DNA of 64,000 nt from Muribaculaceae bacterium Isolate-110 (HZI) (GTDB lineage: Bacteria > Bacteroidota > Bacteroidia > Bacteroidales > Muribaculaceae), in NCBI GenBank assembly GCA_003762875.1, contig RIBL01000006.1:1-64000 (forward strand), read 5' to 3'. The notes under the pieces were generated by a model. The model was not told the DNA's origin. It saw only the letters and a program-made list of their open reading frames with translations, and searched no databases. Numbering within the stretch: the first letter of the stretch is position 1; each line of letters opens with the position of its first letter. The position numbers were made by a program, and so were the translations under genes. This document shows positions 33,627 to 43,135 of this stretch, in pieces.

Positions 33627-33675
33627 GTGGCCCGCAACATCTACGGCCACAGGCGATAGCTCACCCCGAGGGTCA
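33627..33675. repeat. Right copy of 49-bp direct repeat flanking the inserted cassette
   Basis: Matches 31524-31572 at 48 of 49 positions. It holds the intact 3' end of the membrane-protein gene (stop at 33641) and, facing it, a detached copy of the last 11 codons of lpxB. Confidence 0.97.
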
Positions 33676-34156
33676 GGCCTGGGGAGAGGCCGTGAGGGGT
33701 GAGGGTGGCTCCGGCCGTGATGCCGAGCGACCAGCGGGTGGAGTAGCGCGGCCCGCAGCCTGTCGCCGCGAGGCGGGTGGTGACGTTGTGGGTGACAGTG
33801 GGGAGGGTGCGGAATATGACGAGTGTGTCGAGGCGCGGGTCTGCTCCGCTGACTACGGCGCGGAAGGTCGAGTCGGCATAGACGCGCTGCACGGCGCGCA
33901 GACGCAGTGAGTCGGAGTCGCAGGCGGTCACATCCTTGCGGCTCAGGGTGACGGTGCGGGGTGAGGGTCGTTGGGCGAATGAGGGGATTGTGACGCGGAT
34001 GGTATCGTGAAGCACTATGGTGTCGATGCGCAGTTCGGTAATGGTGTCGTGAAGCGGTGTGGACGACCGGCTGAACAGACGGCAACTGTCGGGGAGAAAG
34101 TTGCCGATACATACGCCGGCAAGGAGGGCGAGGACTGAATAGGTGATGGTTTTCAT
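33641..34156 (-). CDS. Small membrane-anchored protein, DUF6808-like
   Basis: A protein of about 171 residues with one N-terminal membrane helix (about residues 5-22) and a soluble part. The body shows paired short repeats (DTITELRIDTIVLHDTIRV) and a later SDSLRLRAVQRVYADSTFRAVVSG...PRLDTLVIF pattern, which I associate with DUF6808-type proteins of Bacteroidota (often in phage or mobile regions); this name is tentative. It is convergent with lpxB and in the ancestral order its last 19 bases would have overlapped the lpxB 3' end. The start at 34156 puts the hydrophobic segment at the extreme N-terminus. Confidence 0.55.
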   Translation of the reverse strand: MKTITYSVLALLAGVCIGNFLPDSCRLFSRSSTPLHDTITELRIDTIVLHDTIRVTIPSFAQRPSPRTVTLSRKDVTACDSDSLRLRAVQRVYADSTFRAVVSGADPRLDTLVIFRTLPTVTHNVTTRLAATGCGPRYSTRWSLGITAGATLTPHGLSPGLTLGVSYRLWP

Positions 34157-34317
34157 GAGGGCGGGTTTTGCCGACAAAATTACGCCATGATCCGGCCCGA
34201 AATGGTGCGATAATGTCGCGTTTACAGTCTAAAAAATCTCTCCGGCATGGAGGATTGAAAAATTTTGCGTAACTTCACCGTGCAAACTCTCATGTTTCAT
34301 CACCTTCTAAATCAATC

Positions 34318-37275
34318 ATGAAATTTAAAACGGTCATAATTATTGCGTGCCTGATTATCGGAGTGTCAATAGGTTCGCATGCGAGCGAAAGAAAGAAATA
34401 CAACTTCAACAGTGACTGGCTTGTAGCCGTTGGCGATGTGCCCGACGGAGAGCGGCCCGGGACCGACGACAGCCATTGGAAGCGTGTCACACTCCCTCAT
34501 GCGTTCAATGAGGACGAAGCCTTTAAGCTCTCCATCGAGCGGCTTACCGATACGGTCAGTTGGTATCGCAAGCATTTTTCCGTCCCGCGGCTTGACGGCG
34601 GCAAAGTGTTTGTCGAATTTGAGGGCGTCCGCCAGGGTGCCGATTTCTATCTCAACGGCCATCGGCTTGGGCTTCACGAAAACGGCATCATGGCCGTCGG
34701 CTATGACCTCACCCCTTACATCAGGAAAGGCGACAATGTGATAGCTGTCCGCATCGACAATGACTGGGCCTACAGGGAACGCCACACCAATGCTACGTTC
34801 CAGTGGAATGATAAAAACTTCAATGCCAACTATGGCGGCATACCCAAGAACGTATGGCTTCACGTCACTCCGGCGGTCTATCAGACATTGCCGCTTTACA
34901 GCAGTCTGAACACCACGGGCGTATATGTATATGCGTCAGATTTTGACATCAAGGGCTCGACGGCCGACATCCATGCCGAGTCGGAGGTCAGAAACGACTC
35001 CGGCACCCCCGCCACGCTTTCCTATCGCGTGACGCTGAGGGATGCCGACGGTAAAAAGGTGAAAACCTTCGATGGCAGCCGGCTCACCCTCGCCCCCGGC
35101 GAGACAGGCGTCCTGAAAGCCTCCGAGCGTGTAGGCGGCCTGAATTTCTGGAGCTGGGGTTACGGCTATCTCTATGATGTGGACACCGAGCTCGTGGACG
35201 ACAAGGGGCGCAGCATCGACAAGGTGACGACACGCACGGGATTCAGAAAGACACGTTTTGGCGAGGGCAAGATATGGCTCAACGACCGCTTGATACAGAT
35301 ACACGGCTATGCCCAGCGCACCTCCAACGAGTGGCCGGCCGTCGGGCTCTCCGTGCCGGCGTGGCTCAGTGATTATTCCAACGGACTCATGGTCGAGTCG
35401 GGTGGCAACCTTGTACGCTGGATGCACGTCACCCCCTGGAAGCAGGATGTCGAGTCGTGTGACCGCGTCGGTCTCATCCAGGCTATGCCGGCGGGCGACT
35501 CCGAGAAAGACCGTCAGGGGCGTCAGTGGGAGCAGCGCGAGGAGGTGATGCGCGATGCCATAATCTATAACCGCAACAATCCATCCATCCTGTTTTATGA
35601 ATCGGGCAACTTCCGCATCAGTGCCGAACACATGGATGCCATGAAGGCCATACGCGACCGTTATGACCCGCACGGCGGCCGCGCCATCGGTTCGCGCGAG
35701 ATGCTGGATATTGACAACGCCGAGTATGGAGGCGAGATGCTTTATGTCAACCGCTCGGCCAAACACCCCATGTGGTCCATGGAATATTGCCGCGACGAGG
35801 GTCTCAGAAAGTATTGGGACGAGTATTCCTACCCATTCCATAAAGAGGGGGAGGGTCCGCTCTATAAGGGTGCGGATGCCTCGGACTACAACCACAATCA
35901 GGACCGTATGGCCGTCGAGCTCGTGCGCCGCTGGTATGATTACTGGATCGAGCGTCCGGGAGCAGGGACACGCTGCAACAGTGGCGGAGTCAAGATAGTC
36001 TTCTCCGACACCAACACCCATTATCGCGGAGCCGAGAACTACCGGCGTTCGGGAGTCACCGACCCGATGCGCATACCCAAGGACGGCTTTTATGCCCATC
36101 AGGTGATGTGGGCCGACGCGTGGGTTGACAACGAGGGCGACCGCACCTATATAATAGGCCACTGGAATTACGGCGATGACACCGTCAAGCCCGTCTATGT
36201 GGTCTCCACCGGCGATGATGTCGAGCTGTTTGTCAACGGCCGTTCGCTCGGACACGGCAAGCGGGAATATGATTATCTCTTTACGTTTGAGAATGTTAAG
36301 TTTGAGCCCGGCACACTCGAGGCCGTAAGTTATCGTGACGGCCGGGAGGCGAGCCGATATAAAATCGAGACAGCCGGCGAGCCCCGGAAGCTCCTTCTGA
36401 CCGCGATAGAGAATCCTCAGGGCTTCCATGCCGACGGGGCCGATATGTCGCTGGTGCAGGTTGAGGTGGTCGATGCCCAAGGGCGTCGTTGTCCGCTTGA
36501 CAACCGCATGGTCAGCTTTGAGGTCGACGGTCCCGCCGAATGGCGTGGCGGCATAGCCCAGGGCCCCGACAATTACATATTGAGCAAAAGCCTCCCCGTG
36601 GAGTGTGGCGTCAACCGCATACTGCTCCGCAGCACCGTGAAGCCCGGCAAAATCAAAGTCACCGCAAAAGCCCAAGGGCTCCCTGACGCTGTCGTGACCA
36701 TGAAGACATTGCCCGTCAAGGTCGTAAACGGACTTGGCGAATACATCCCTGCCCATACGCTCAAAGGTCGTCTTGACAAAGGGCCTACGCCCCTCACCCC
36801 CTCCTGCCGCAATCGCGCCGAGGGTGTGGGAGTCAGCTCCATCCGGGCCGGCTCGTCACAGGATAAGGTCGGTAATGCCATTGACGACAATGAAGCCTCG
36901 GCATGGACTTCCGACGGCGTTCTGGCCAACTCATGGATAACATTCCGTCTGGAGCATGAAGCTCCGGTCGACGACATAGTGATGAAACTGTCGGGATGGC
37001 GCAAACGCTCCTATCCGATAGAGATTTATGCGGGCAAAGAGCTCGTATGGAAAGGCTACACCCCCAAAGGGCTGGGCTATGTCCACATCAGGCCCGCCAG
37101 GATAGTCAAGGCCGACGAGATAACCATCCGCCAGATCGGAGCCATGACCGAGAAGGACGCCTTTGCCCTCAAAGAGCTCGGCGGCGGCCCGGCCAACGAA
37201 ATGGACACCAAGCCGGCCAAGAAATACCAGCTCGGCATCGTCGAAATCGAATTTCTGGTATCTAATCTCTTGTAG
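34318..37275 (+). CDS. GH2 family glycosidase (beta-galactosidase-like), multidomain
   Basis: A 985-residue exported enzyme (signal peptide about residues 1-22). Order: sugar-binding jelly roll (about 30-180), Ig-like domain (about 190-300), TIM barrel (about 300-600), a DUF4982-like domain, another beta domain, and a C-terminal F5/8 type C-like module (about 850-950). The nucleophile Glu fits HPMWSMEYCRDEG. In the acid/base region the usual GNE is replaced: RNNPSILFYESGNFRIS has the Glu three residues earlier. I recall a GH2 subgroup with this ESGN pattern. Substrate uncertain (galactoside or glucuronide). The C-terminal module may bind the glycan. Confidence 0.88.
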   Translation: MKFKTVIIIACLIIGVSIGSHASERKKYNFNSDWLVAVGDVPDGERPGTDDSHWKRVTLPHAFNEDEAFKLSIERLTDTVSWYRKHFSVPRLDGGKVFVEFEGVRQGADFYLNGHRLGLHENGIMAVGYDLTPYIRKGDNVIAVRIDNDWAYRERHTNATFQWNDKNFNANYGGIPKNVWLHVTPAVYQTLPLYSSLNTTGVYVYASDFDIKGSTADIHAESEVRNDSGTPATLSYRVTLRDADGKKVKTFDGSRLTLAPGETGVLKASERVGGLNFWSWGYGYLYDVDTELVDDKGRSIDKVTTRTGFRKTRFGEGKIWLNDRLIQIHGYAQRTSNEWPAVGLSVPAWLSDYSNGLMVESGGNLVRWMHVTPWKQDVESCDRVGLIQAMPAGDSEKDRQGRQWEQREEVMRDAIIYNRNNPSILFYESGNFRISAEHMDAMKAIRDRYDPHGGRAIGSREMLDIDNAEYGGEMLYVNRSAKHPMWSMEYCRDEGLRKYWDEYSYPFHKEGEGPLYKGADASDYNHNQDRMAVELVRRWYDYWIERPGAGTRCNSGGVKIVFSDTNTHYRGAENYRRSGVTDPMRIPKDGFYAHQVMWADAWVDNEGDRTYIIGHWNYGDDTVKPVYVVSTGDDVELFVNGRSLGHGKREYDYLFTFENVKFEPGTLEAVSYRDGREASRYKIETAGEPRKLLLTAIENPQGFHADGADMSLVQVEVVDAQGRRCPLDNRMVSFEVDGPAEWRGGIAQGPDNYILSKSLPVECGVNRILLRSTVKPGKIKVTAKAQGLPDAVVTMKTLPVKVVNGLGEYIPAHTLKGRLDKGPTPLTPSCRNRAEGVGVSSIRAGSSQDKVGNAIDDNEASAWTSDGVLANSWITFRLEHEAPVDDIVMKLSGWRKRSYPIEIYAGKELVWKGYTPKGLGYVHIRPARIVKADEITIRQIGAMTEKDAFALKELGGGPANEMDTKPAKKYQLGIVEIEFLVSNLL

Positions 37276-38110
37276 TCTGTAAAGAAGCAGGAAACTGCCC
37301 CGTGCGGAGGCCCGACTTGAGGGCAGCCGATGTGCCATGGGTAAACGAGTCAGGCACGGCATATCCTTGGGCACGTTTCTGGAGATAATCGTCGCCGATT
37401 TTCTGCGCGGCGTCGAGAGCCTCCTCTATATCGCCGTCCTCAAGCGAACCAAACATCTTATTGTCATGATGAGCCCATACGCCGGCATAATAATCGGCCT
37501 GAAGCTCAAGAGCCACACTAATCTTGTTGGCCTCCGCCTCGCTGAGTCTCGACATCCGCTGGTGGGCATCGGTGAGAGTGCCGAGCAGATATTGCACATG
37601 GTGGCCCACCTCATGGGCAATGACATAGGCATAGGCAAAGTCTCCGTCGGCACCGAGAGTGCTGCGCATTTCGGAGAAAAACGACAGGTCGATATACAGG
37701 CTCTGGTCGGCCGAACAATAGAAAGGACCGGTCTGGGCAGTGGCGTTGCCGCAGCCGCTGTTGACCGAACCGGTGAAAAATACGAGCGTGGGTGGCTCAT
37801 ATTCAAGACCCTGTTCGGAAAAAAGTTTGGTCCATACATCCTCCGTTCCGGCAAGTATCTGTTTGGAAAAAGTGGCAAGCTCCTCTTCCTGAGCGGTAGG
37901 CGTATAGGCCGCCGATTGGCCTGAGCCGCCATAGGTAATCTGCCCCGCGTTCTGCATGAGAACGTCGAGCGGGTTTCCACCCGAAATCCAGGCGATGATT
38001 GCCGCGACTATTACCGCGCCAATTCCACCGCCGATTTTAAGTCCCGAGCCGATGCCCCGGCCGCGCCGGTCATCGAAGTTTGAGCTTTGTCGTCGGCCGT
38101 TGAGTCGCAT
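37262..38110 (-). CDS. Neutral zinc metallopeptidase (YpfJ family)
   Basis: A 282-residue membrane-anchored peptidase. After a short basic N-terminus (RLNGRRQSSNFDDRRGRG, typical of the family) comes one membrane helix (about residues 25-42). The zinc motif HEVGHHVQYLLG carries the catalytic Glu, with a second Glu in SEAEANKISVALELQADYYAGVWAHH as third ligand. The family is usually about 280-300 residues and poorly characterised. Its end overlaps the GH2 end by 14 bases in convergent orientation. Confidence 0.9.
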   Translation of the reverse strand: MRLNGRRQSSNFDDRRGRGIGSGLKIGGGIGAVIVAAIIAWISGGNPLDVLMQNAGQITYGGSGQSAAYTPTAQEEELATFSKQILAGTEDVWTKLFSEQGLEYEPPTLVFFTGSVNSGCGNATAQTGPFYCSADQSLYIDLSFFSEMRSTLGADGDFAYAYVIAHEVGHHVQYLLGTLTDAHQRMSRLSEAEANKISVALELQADYYAGVWAHHDNKMFGSLEDGDIEEALDAAQKIGDDYLQKRAQGYAVPDSFTHGTSAALKSGLRTGQFPASLQTTRD

Positions 38111-38121
38111 ATTCTTGTGGT

Positions 38122-38238
38122 TAGGTTTAAAGGGTTTAAAGTTTAAAAGTTAAGAGGGTTTAAGAGAGTTAAGAGAAATGTATGGTATCAACACATCATT
38201 TCTCTTAACTCTCTTGACTTTTTAACTTTATAAACTAT
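38122..38238. repeat. Inverted repeat (family B spacer element)
   Basis: A perfect 19-bp core (38163-38181 with 38198-38216) extends outwards imperfectly into AAAGTTTAAAAGTTAAG and CTTTTTAACTTTATAAACT. It lies between the aquaporin stop and the peptidase start, so it should terminate the aquaporin transcript. Confidence 0.85.
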
Positions 38239-38244
38239 AGTGAA

Positions 38245-38952
38245 CTACTTCTTGATCATATTCCATACAGCCGAGCTGCCGAGCGCGCCCACAAAGGGAG
38301 CCACGATGAAGAGCCAGAGCTGACCGAGGGGTACGGCATTGCCTTCAATGGCTGCAAAGATGGCCGGGCCTACCGAACGGGCCGGATTGACCGATGTGCC
38401 GGTGATGGGGATACATACGATGTGGACGAGCACGAGGGTAAGACCGATGGCCAGACCTGCAAAGTTGCCTGCACCCTTCTTTTCGTCGGTGGTGCCGAGC
38501 ACTACGAGCACAAATATGAAAGTAAACACTACCTCGGCGATAAATGCGGGTACTATATTGCCGGGCATAAACGAGTTGGCTCCCGTGGTGGTAGTGCTGT
38601 TAAACACTGCTTCGACGCCGGCTTCATTGCCCGTGTGGACCAGCACATAGAGCACGGCCGACGCGATGATGGCTCCGATTACCTGAAAAATCATATAGTT
38701 GACTGCCTCGGCGCCTTTCATGCGTCCGTTGGCCCATACGCCCAAGGTGATGGCCGGATTGATGTGACAGCCCGAGATGTTGCCGATGGTGTAGGCCATG
38801 GCTATGACCGAAAGACCGAAGGCGAAAGCCACTCCCAAGGTGGTGACACCATAGCCGGTGGTGCCGAGTCCGATGCCCGCGAATATCGCGCTGCCGCAAC
38901 CCATGAGTACCAGCACGAATGTGCCGATCATCTCTGCTAAATACTTTTTCAT
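38245..38952 (-). CDS. aqpZ: Aquaporin (MIP family)
   Basis: A 235-residue inner-membrane channel with six transmembrane helices and two NPA half-helices: GCHINPAITLGVWANGRM and TGTSVNPARSVGPAIF. The Arg after the second NPA forms the selectivity filter. The sequence resembles AqpZ water channels, with the narrow filter expected from the small residues around it. Length fits AqpZ (about 230). Transcribed away from the C69 dipeptidase gene; a TAACTTTC box upstream is one base off the -7 consensus. Confidence 0.93.
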   Translation of the reverse strand: MKKYLAEMIGTFVLVLMGCGSAIFAGIGLGTTGYGVTTLGVAFAFGLSVIAMAYTIGNISGCHINPAITLGVWANGRMKGAEAVNYMIFQVIGAIIASAVLYVLVHTGNEAGVEAVFNSTTTTGANSFMPGNIVPAFIAEVVFTFIFVLVVLGTTDEKKGAGNFAGLAIGLTLVLVHIVCIPITGTSVNPARSVGPAIFAAIEGNAVPLGQLWLFIVAPFVGALGSSAVWNMIKK

Positions 38953-39106
38953 GTAAATAGTGTTTTTGTGAAAGTTATTAAATAGTTGTAACTGAATTGA
39001 TGCGAAAACGTAAGGAGAAAAGGACGATTTTTAACAACCTCTCATACCTTGCAAGCAAATGTAAGAAAAAAGCGTCACACATTCAAGATATTTCAAAAAA
39101 AAGAGT

Positions 39107-39114
39107 TATTTTTG
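39107..39114 (+). promoter_or_regulatory. -7 box for the C69 dipeptidase operon
   Basis: TATTTTTG fits TAnnTTTG, 57 bases before the ATG at 39171. It would drive the overlapping four-gene run to 45266. Confidence 0.5.
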
Positions 39115-39170
39115 CACTATACAACAGTGAATTGCAACAATATTGCAACAAATCCACCAAAGTCATCATC

Positions 39171-40805
39171 ATGAAAATCCAATCATTAATGCTCGGGCTT
39201 GCCCTTATGGTGCCCGCCATCGGTCTTCCGTGTACCAGTCTCATTGCCGGAAAAAACGCTACCGTCGACGGCTCGGTACTTGTGACTTATGCCGCTGACA
39301 GCCACACTCTTTATGGCGAACTCTATCACACTCCCGGTGCCACTCACGCCCCTGGGGAGATGCGCAAGATATATGAATGGGACACAGGCAAGTATCTCGG
39401 CGAGATACCCCAGCCCGAGCGCACCTACACTACCATAGGCAACATGAACGAGCATGGCCTGACCATCGCCGAGAGCACATGGGGCGGACGTCATGAGCTC
39501 GAGGACACCACCGGCATCATGGACTACGGTTCGCTCATATATGTCACCCTCGAGCGCGCCACCAATGCCCGCGAGGCCCTGAAGATTATGACCGACCTGG
39601 TGGCTGAGTATGGCTACCACTCAAGCGGCGAGTCGTTCTCCATAGCCGACCCCGGAGAGGCCTGGGTGATGGAGCTTATCGGCAAGGGCGGCAAGGAGAA
39701 AGGTGCCGTGTGGGTGGCCCGACGTGTGCCCGACGACTGCATCTCGGGCCATGCCAACCATCCGCGCATCCACAAGTTTCCGCTCAACGATAAGGAGACC
39801 ATCTATTCGCCCGACGTGATCGACTTTGCCCGCAAGCAGGGCTACTACAAGGGTAAGGACGAGGATTTCAGTTTCTCGCTTGCCTACGGAGAGCTCGACG
39901 GCACCGCCACCCGCGGATGCGACGGCCGTGTGTGGAGCTACTTCAACCGCTTTGCCAAGGGCATGGACAAATATCTTCCCTGGGTCATGGAGGCCAAGGG
40001 CGAGACAATACCACTCTGGGTGAAGCCCGACAATAAACTGACCCTCAATGATATGCGCTGGATGATGCGCGACCACTTCGAGGACACTCCCATGGATATG
40101 ACCAAGGACGTAGGAGCAGGCCCCTATAAGGTGCCCTACCGCTGGCGTCCAATGACATTCAAGGTCGACGGCAAGGAGTATCTCAACGAGCGCGCCATCG
40201 CCACACAGCAGACCGGCTTCTCGTTTGTGTCGCAGATGAACCAGGCTCACCCCTCGATGATGAAGGGCATACTCTGGTTTGGTGTCGACGATGCCAACAC
40301 CTGTGTCTACGTGCCCATGTATAGCTGTCTCACCGAGGTGCCCGCTGAGTTTGCCCACGGCAACGGCGACATGCTCACCCTCTCGTGGGACGCTGCCTTC
40401 TGGGTCAACAACTATGTGGCCAACCAGGCCTACAACCGCTATTCGCAGATGATACCCGACATCCGCCGTGTGCAGAACGCCGAGGAGCAGACTCTCGACT
40501 CGGAGGTCAAGGCTCTGATGGCCGCTGTCAAAGGCATGGACGAGGCCGAGGCTCTCAACGTGGTGCGCAACCACTCCATGATGGCTTCGCAACGCTATCT
40601 GCGCAACTATAAGAATCTTGGCGATTACCTGCTGGTGAAATATCTTGACGGTAACGTGAAGAAGGAAAAGGACGGTAAGTTCATGCGCACACCCGAGGGT
40701 ATGTGTGTGTCGCCCGACTTCCCCGGATATGACGAGCGTTACTACCGCTCGATTGTCGAGGATGCCGGTGACCGTCTTCTCGTAAAGGACCCTAATAAGA
40801 AATGA
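39171..40805 (+). CDS. C69 family dipeptidase
   Basis: A 544-residue Ntn-hydrolase peptidase. A signal-like segment (MKIQSLMLGLALMVPAIGLP) ends at Cys 21, which is expected to become the N-terminal nucleophile, followed by TSLIAGKNATVDGSVLVTYA. Other family features are NEHGLTIAESTWGGRHEL and SGESFSIADPGEAWVMELIG. It is predicted to be exported and to hydrolyse dipeptides. The start at 39171 gives the standard N-terminus; the 58 codons upstream are AT-rich and unlike protein. Its stop overlaps the helicase start by 4 bases. Confidence 0.92.
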   Translation: MKIQSLMLGLALMVPAIGLPCTSLIAGKNATVDGSVLVTYAADSHTLYGELYHTPGATHAPGEMRKIYEWDTGKYLGEIPQPERTYTTIGNMNEHGLTIAESTWGGRHELEDTTGIMDYGSLIYVTLERATNAREALKIMTDLVAEYGYHSSGESFSIADPGEAWVMELIGKGGKEKGAVWVARRVPDDCISGHANHPRIHKFPLNDKETIYSPDVIDFARKQGYYKGKDEDFSFSLAYGELDGTATRGCDGRVWSYFNRFAKGMDKYLPWVMEAKGETIPLWVKPDNKLTLNDMRWMMRDHFEDTPMDMTKDVGAGPYKVPYRWRPMTFKVDGKEYLNERAIATQQTGFSFVSQMNQAHPSMMKGILWFGVDDANTCVYVPMYSCLTEVPAEFAHGNGDMLTLSWDAAFWVNNYVANQAYNRYSQMIPDIRRVQNAEEQTLDSEVKALMAAVKGMDEAEALNVVRNHSMMASQRYLRNYKNLGDYLLVKYLDGNVKKEKDGKFMRTPEGMCVSPDFPGYDERYYRSIVEDAGDRLLVKDPNKK

Positions 40806-43135
40806 ATCAAGAGGAATATCTCGGAAAACTGAACCCTCAGCAGCGGGCGGCCGTAGAATACTGCGACGGCCCGCAGCTTGTCATTGCCGGAGCCGGCTCC
40901 GGCAAGACAAGGGTGCTGACCTACAAGATAGTGCATCTGCTCGCGCAGGGCTATGAGCCGTGGCGCATTCTCGCACTGACTTTTACCAACAAGGCCGCCC
41001 GCGAGATGCGCGAGCGCATCCAGGCTCTCGTGGGCGAGGAGGTGGCCTCCAAGCTGTGGATGGGCACGTTTCACTCCATCTTTGCCCGCATACTCAGGGT
41101 CAACGCCGAGAGGCTCGGCTTCAAAAGCTCGTTCACTATCTACGACGCGGCCGACTCTAAGGCTCTGATTAAGCTGATAATCAAAGATATGGAGCTGGAC
41201 GACACAATCTATAAACTGTCGACTGTCCAGAATGCCATCTCATGGGCTAAAAATGCACTGATTTCGCCCGAAGACTATGCCGACAGCCGCGAACTGATGG
41301 CGGCCGACATTCGCAGCAAGCGTCCGCGCATGTGGGAGATATACCGCAACTACCGCGACCGTTGTGCCGTGGCCGGGGCCATGGACTTTGACGACCTGCT
41401 CTATCATACGAATGTGTTGCTGAGAGACAACGAGGATGTCCGGCGGCATTATCAGGAGTTTTTCCGATATGTGCTGGTCGACGAGTATCAGGACACCAAC
41501 TTTGCCCAGCATCTCATAGTCAAGCAGCTCACCAACTCCATGAGCCGGCTGTGTGTGGTGGGCGACGACGCCCAGAGCATCTACTCGTTCCGCGGAGCCA
41601 ACATACGCAATATCCTCGATCTTGAGAACTCTTTTCCCGGCCTGAAGACTTTCAAGCTCGAGCGTAACTACCGCTCGACCCAAAACATCATCAATGCCGC
41701 CGGAAGCCTCATAAGCAAAAACCGCGACCAGATACCCAAGAACGTATATTCCGAAAACGACCTCGGCCGGCTTATCGACGTGGCCCGCTGTTACAGCGAC
41801 TATGAGGAGGCCGCTCAGGTGGCCGGAAAGGTGTCGCAGGTCAAGCGTGCCTCGGGCGGCTCATATGACGAGTTTGCCATCCTCTATCGCACCAACGCCC
41901 AGAGCCGCGTGCTCGAGGAGTCGCTGCGCAAGCGCAATCTGCCTTACAGGATATATGGCGGCCTGTCGTTCTATCAGCGCAAGGAGGTGAAGGATGCCAT
42001 AGCCTACTTCCGCCTCTCGCTCAATCCCGACGATGACGAGGCCCTGCGCAGGGTCATCAACTTCCCCGCGCGCGGCATAGGCGACACCACCCTCGGCAAG
42101 ATTACACGTGCGGCCATGGACGCAAGGGTGAGCATGTGGCAGGTCATAACTCATATGGACGATTATGATTGCGGTCTCAACTCCGGCACCAAAAAGAAAC
42201 TTGCGGCCTTTGCCGGACTCATTGACGGATTTATAGAACGCAACGACCGCGGCGACAATGCCTATGACGTGGCCCGCCACATCATTGAGACCACCGGACT
42301 CTTCTCCATGCTCCTGCATGAGCGCACTCCCGAGAGCATATCCAAGCAGGAAAACATTCAGGAGCTGCTGAAGGGTGTCAAGGAGTATGTCGACACTATG
42401 GTCGAGCAGGGGCGCGACGAGGTGATGCTGAGCCATTTCATGTCGGAAGTATCGCTGGCCACCGACCAGGACATGAGCCGTAATGACGACGAAGAGTGCA
42501 TCACGCTCATGACAGTCCATGCCGCCAAGGGGCTGGAGTTTGACAACGTGTTTGTGGTCGGAGTCGAGGAGGAACTGTTTCCCTCGGCCATGGCCAATCA
42601 GTCGCCCGCCGAGATCGAGGAGGAGCGTCGTCTGCTCTACGTGGCCATAACGAGAGCGCGCAAATATTGCATGATAAGCTATGCCGCACAGCGTTACCGC
42701 AACGGGCAGACAGTCTTCCCGCGCCCCTCGCGCTTCATCGGCGACATCGACCCGCGTTTTCTCCATCTCGACACCGGCAACGATTTTGCCTCGTCCTCAG
42801 CGTCCTCAGCGGCTCCGTCGCGTGGCAGCCGTGTCTCTTTCACCCCCTCGATGGCAGGGTCGGCCCGTTCGCTCAGCGAGCTGCGTCGTCCGCTCTCGGC
42901 TCCGAGGGTGCAGCGTCCCACAGCCGCTCAGCCGTCGGCCGACGGAGACTTCACGCTCCATTCGGCAAGCGAGGTGAGCGTGGGCACACGCATACGTCAT
43001 GCCAAGTTTGGCGTGGGTGTGGTGATTGAGCTCGACACCATGGGCAGTGATCCGAGGATGACAGTGGCCTTTGAGGGCGACGATATGGAGACCCGCAGAC
43101 TGCTGTTCAAATATGCTAAATTTATGATTTTATGA
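40802..43135 (+). CDS. UvrD/PcrA-type superfamily 1 DNA helicase
   Basis: A 777-residue 3'-5' DNA helicase. Motif I is IAGAGSGKTRVLTYKI, Ia LTFTNKAAREMRERI, II VDEYQDTNFAQ, III VVGDDAQSIYSFRGA, IV LERNYRSTQNI, V MTVHAAKGLEFDNVFVVG and VI LLYVAITRARKY. The C-terminal tail has a Ser/Ala-rich linker and a final GTRIRHAKFGVGVVIELDT segment, as in PcrA/UvrD where it contacts RNA polymerase. It would act in mismatch or excision repair and in removing RecA or stalled polymerase. Translationally coupled to the C69 gene upstream and nspC downstream. Confidence 0.94.
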   Translation: MNQEEYLGKLNPQQRAAVEYCDGPQLVIAGAGSGKTRVLTYKIVHLLAQGYEPWRILALTFTNKAAREMRERIQALVGEEVASKLWMGTFHSIFARILRVNAERLGFKSSFTIYDAADSKALIKLIIKDMELDDTIYKLSTVQNAISWAKNALISPEDYADSRELMAADIRSKRPRMWEIYRNYRDRCAVAGAMDFDDLLYHTNVLLRDNEDVRRHYQEFFRYVLVDEYQDTNFAQHLIVKQLTNSMSRLCVVGDDAQSIYSFRGANIRNILDLENSFPGLKTFKLERNYRSTQNIINAAGSLISKNRDQIPKNVYSENDLGRLIDVARCYSDYEEAAQVAGKVSQVKRASGGSYDEFAILYRTNAQSRVLEESLRKRNLPYRIYGGLSFYQRKEVKDAIAYFRLSLNPDDDEALRRVINFPARGIGDTTLGKITRAAMDARVSMWQVITHMDDYDCGLNSGTKKKLAAFAGLIDGFIERNDRGDNAYDVARHIIETTGLFSMLLHERTPESISKQENIQELLKGVKEYVDTMVEQGRDEVMLSHFMSEVSLATDQDMSRNDDEECITLMTVHAAKGLEFDNVFVVGVEEELFPSAMANQSPAEIEEERRLLYVAITRARKYCMISYAAQRYRNGQTVFPRPSRFIGDIDPRFLHLDTGNDFASSSASSAAPSRGSRVSFTPSMAGSARSLSELRRPLSAPRVQRPTAAQPSADGDFTLHSASEVSVGTRIRHAKFGVGVVIELDTMGSDPRMTVAFEGDDMETRRLLFKYAKFMIL

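Noticed and set aside
34936-36756. 606-codon open frame antisense to the GH2 gene
   Set aside because: Lies wholly inside a clear GH2 enzyme; long antisense frames are expected in GC-rich codons. No domain or start signal.
16576-37275. Polysaccharide utilisation locus
   Set aside because: GH43, six-hairpin and GH2 genes are scattered among housekeeping genes, and no SusC/SusD pair is present.
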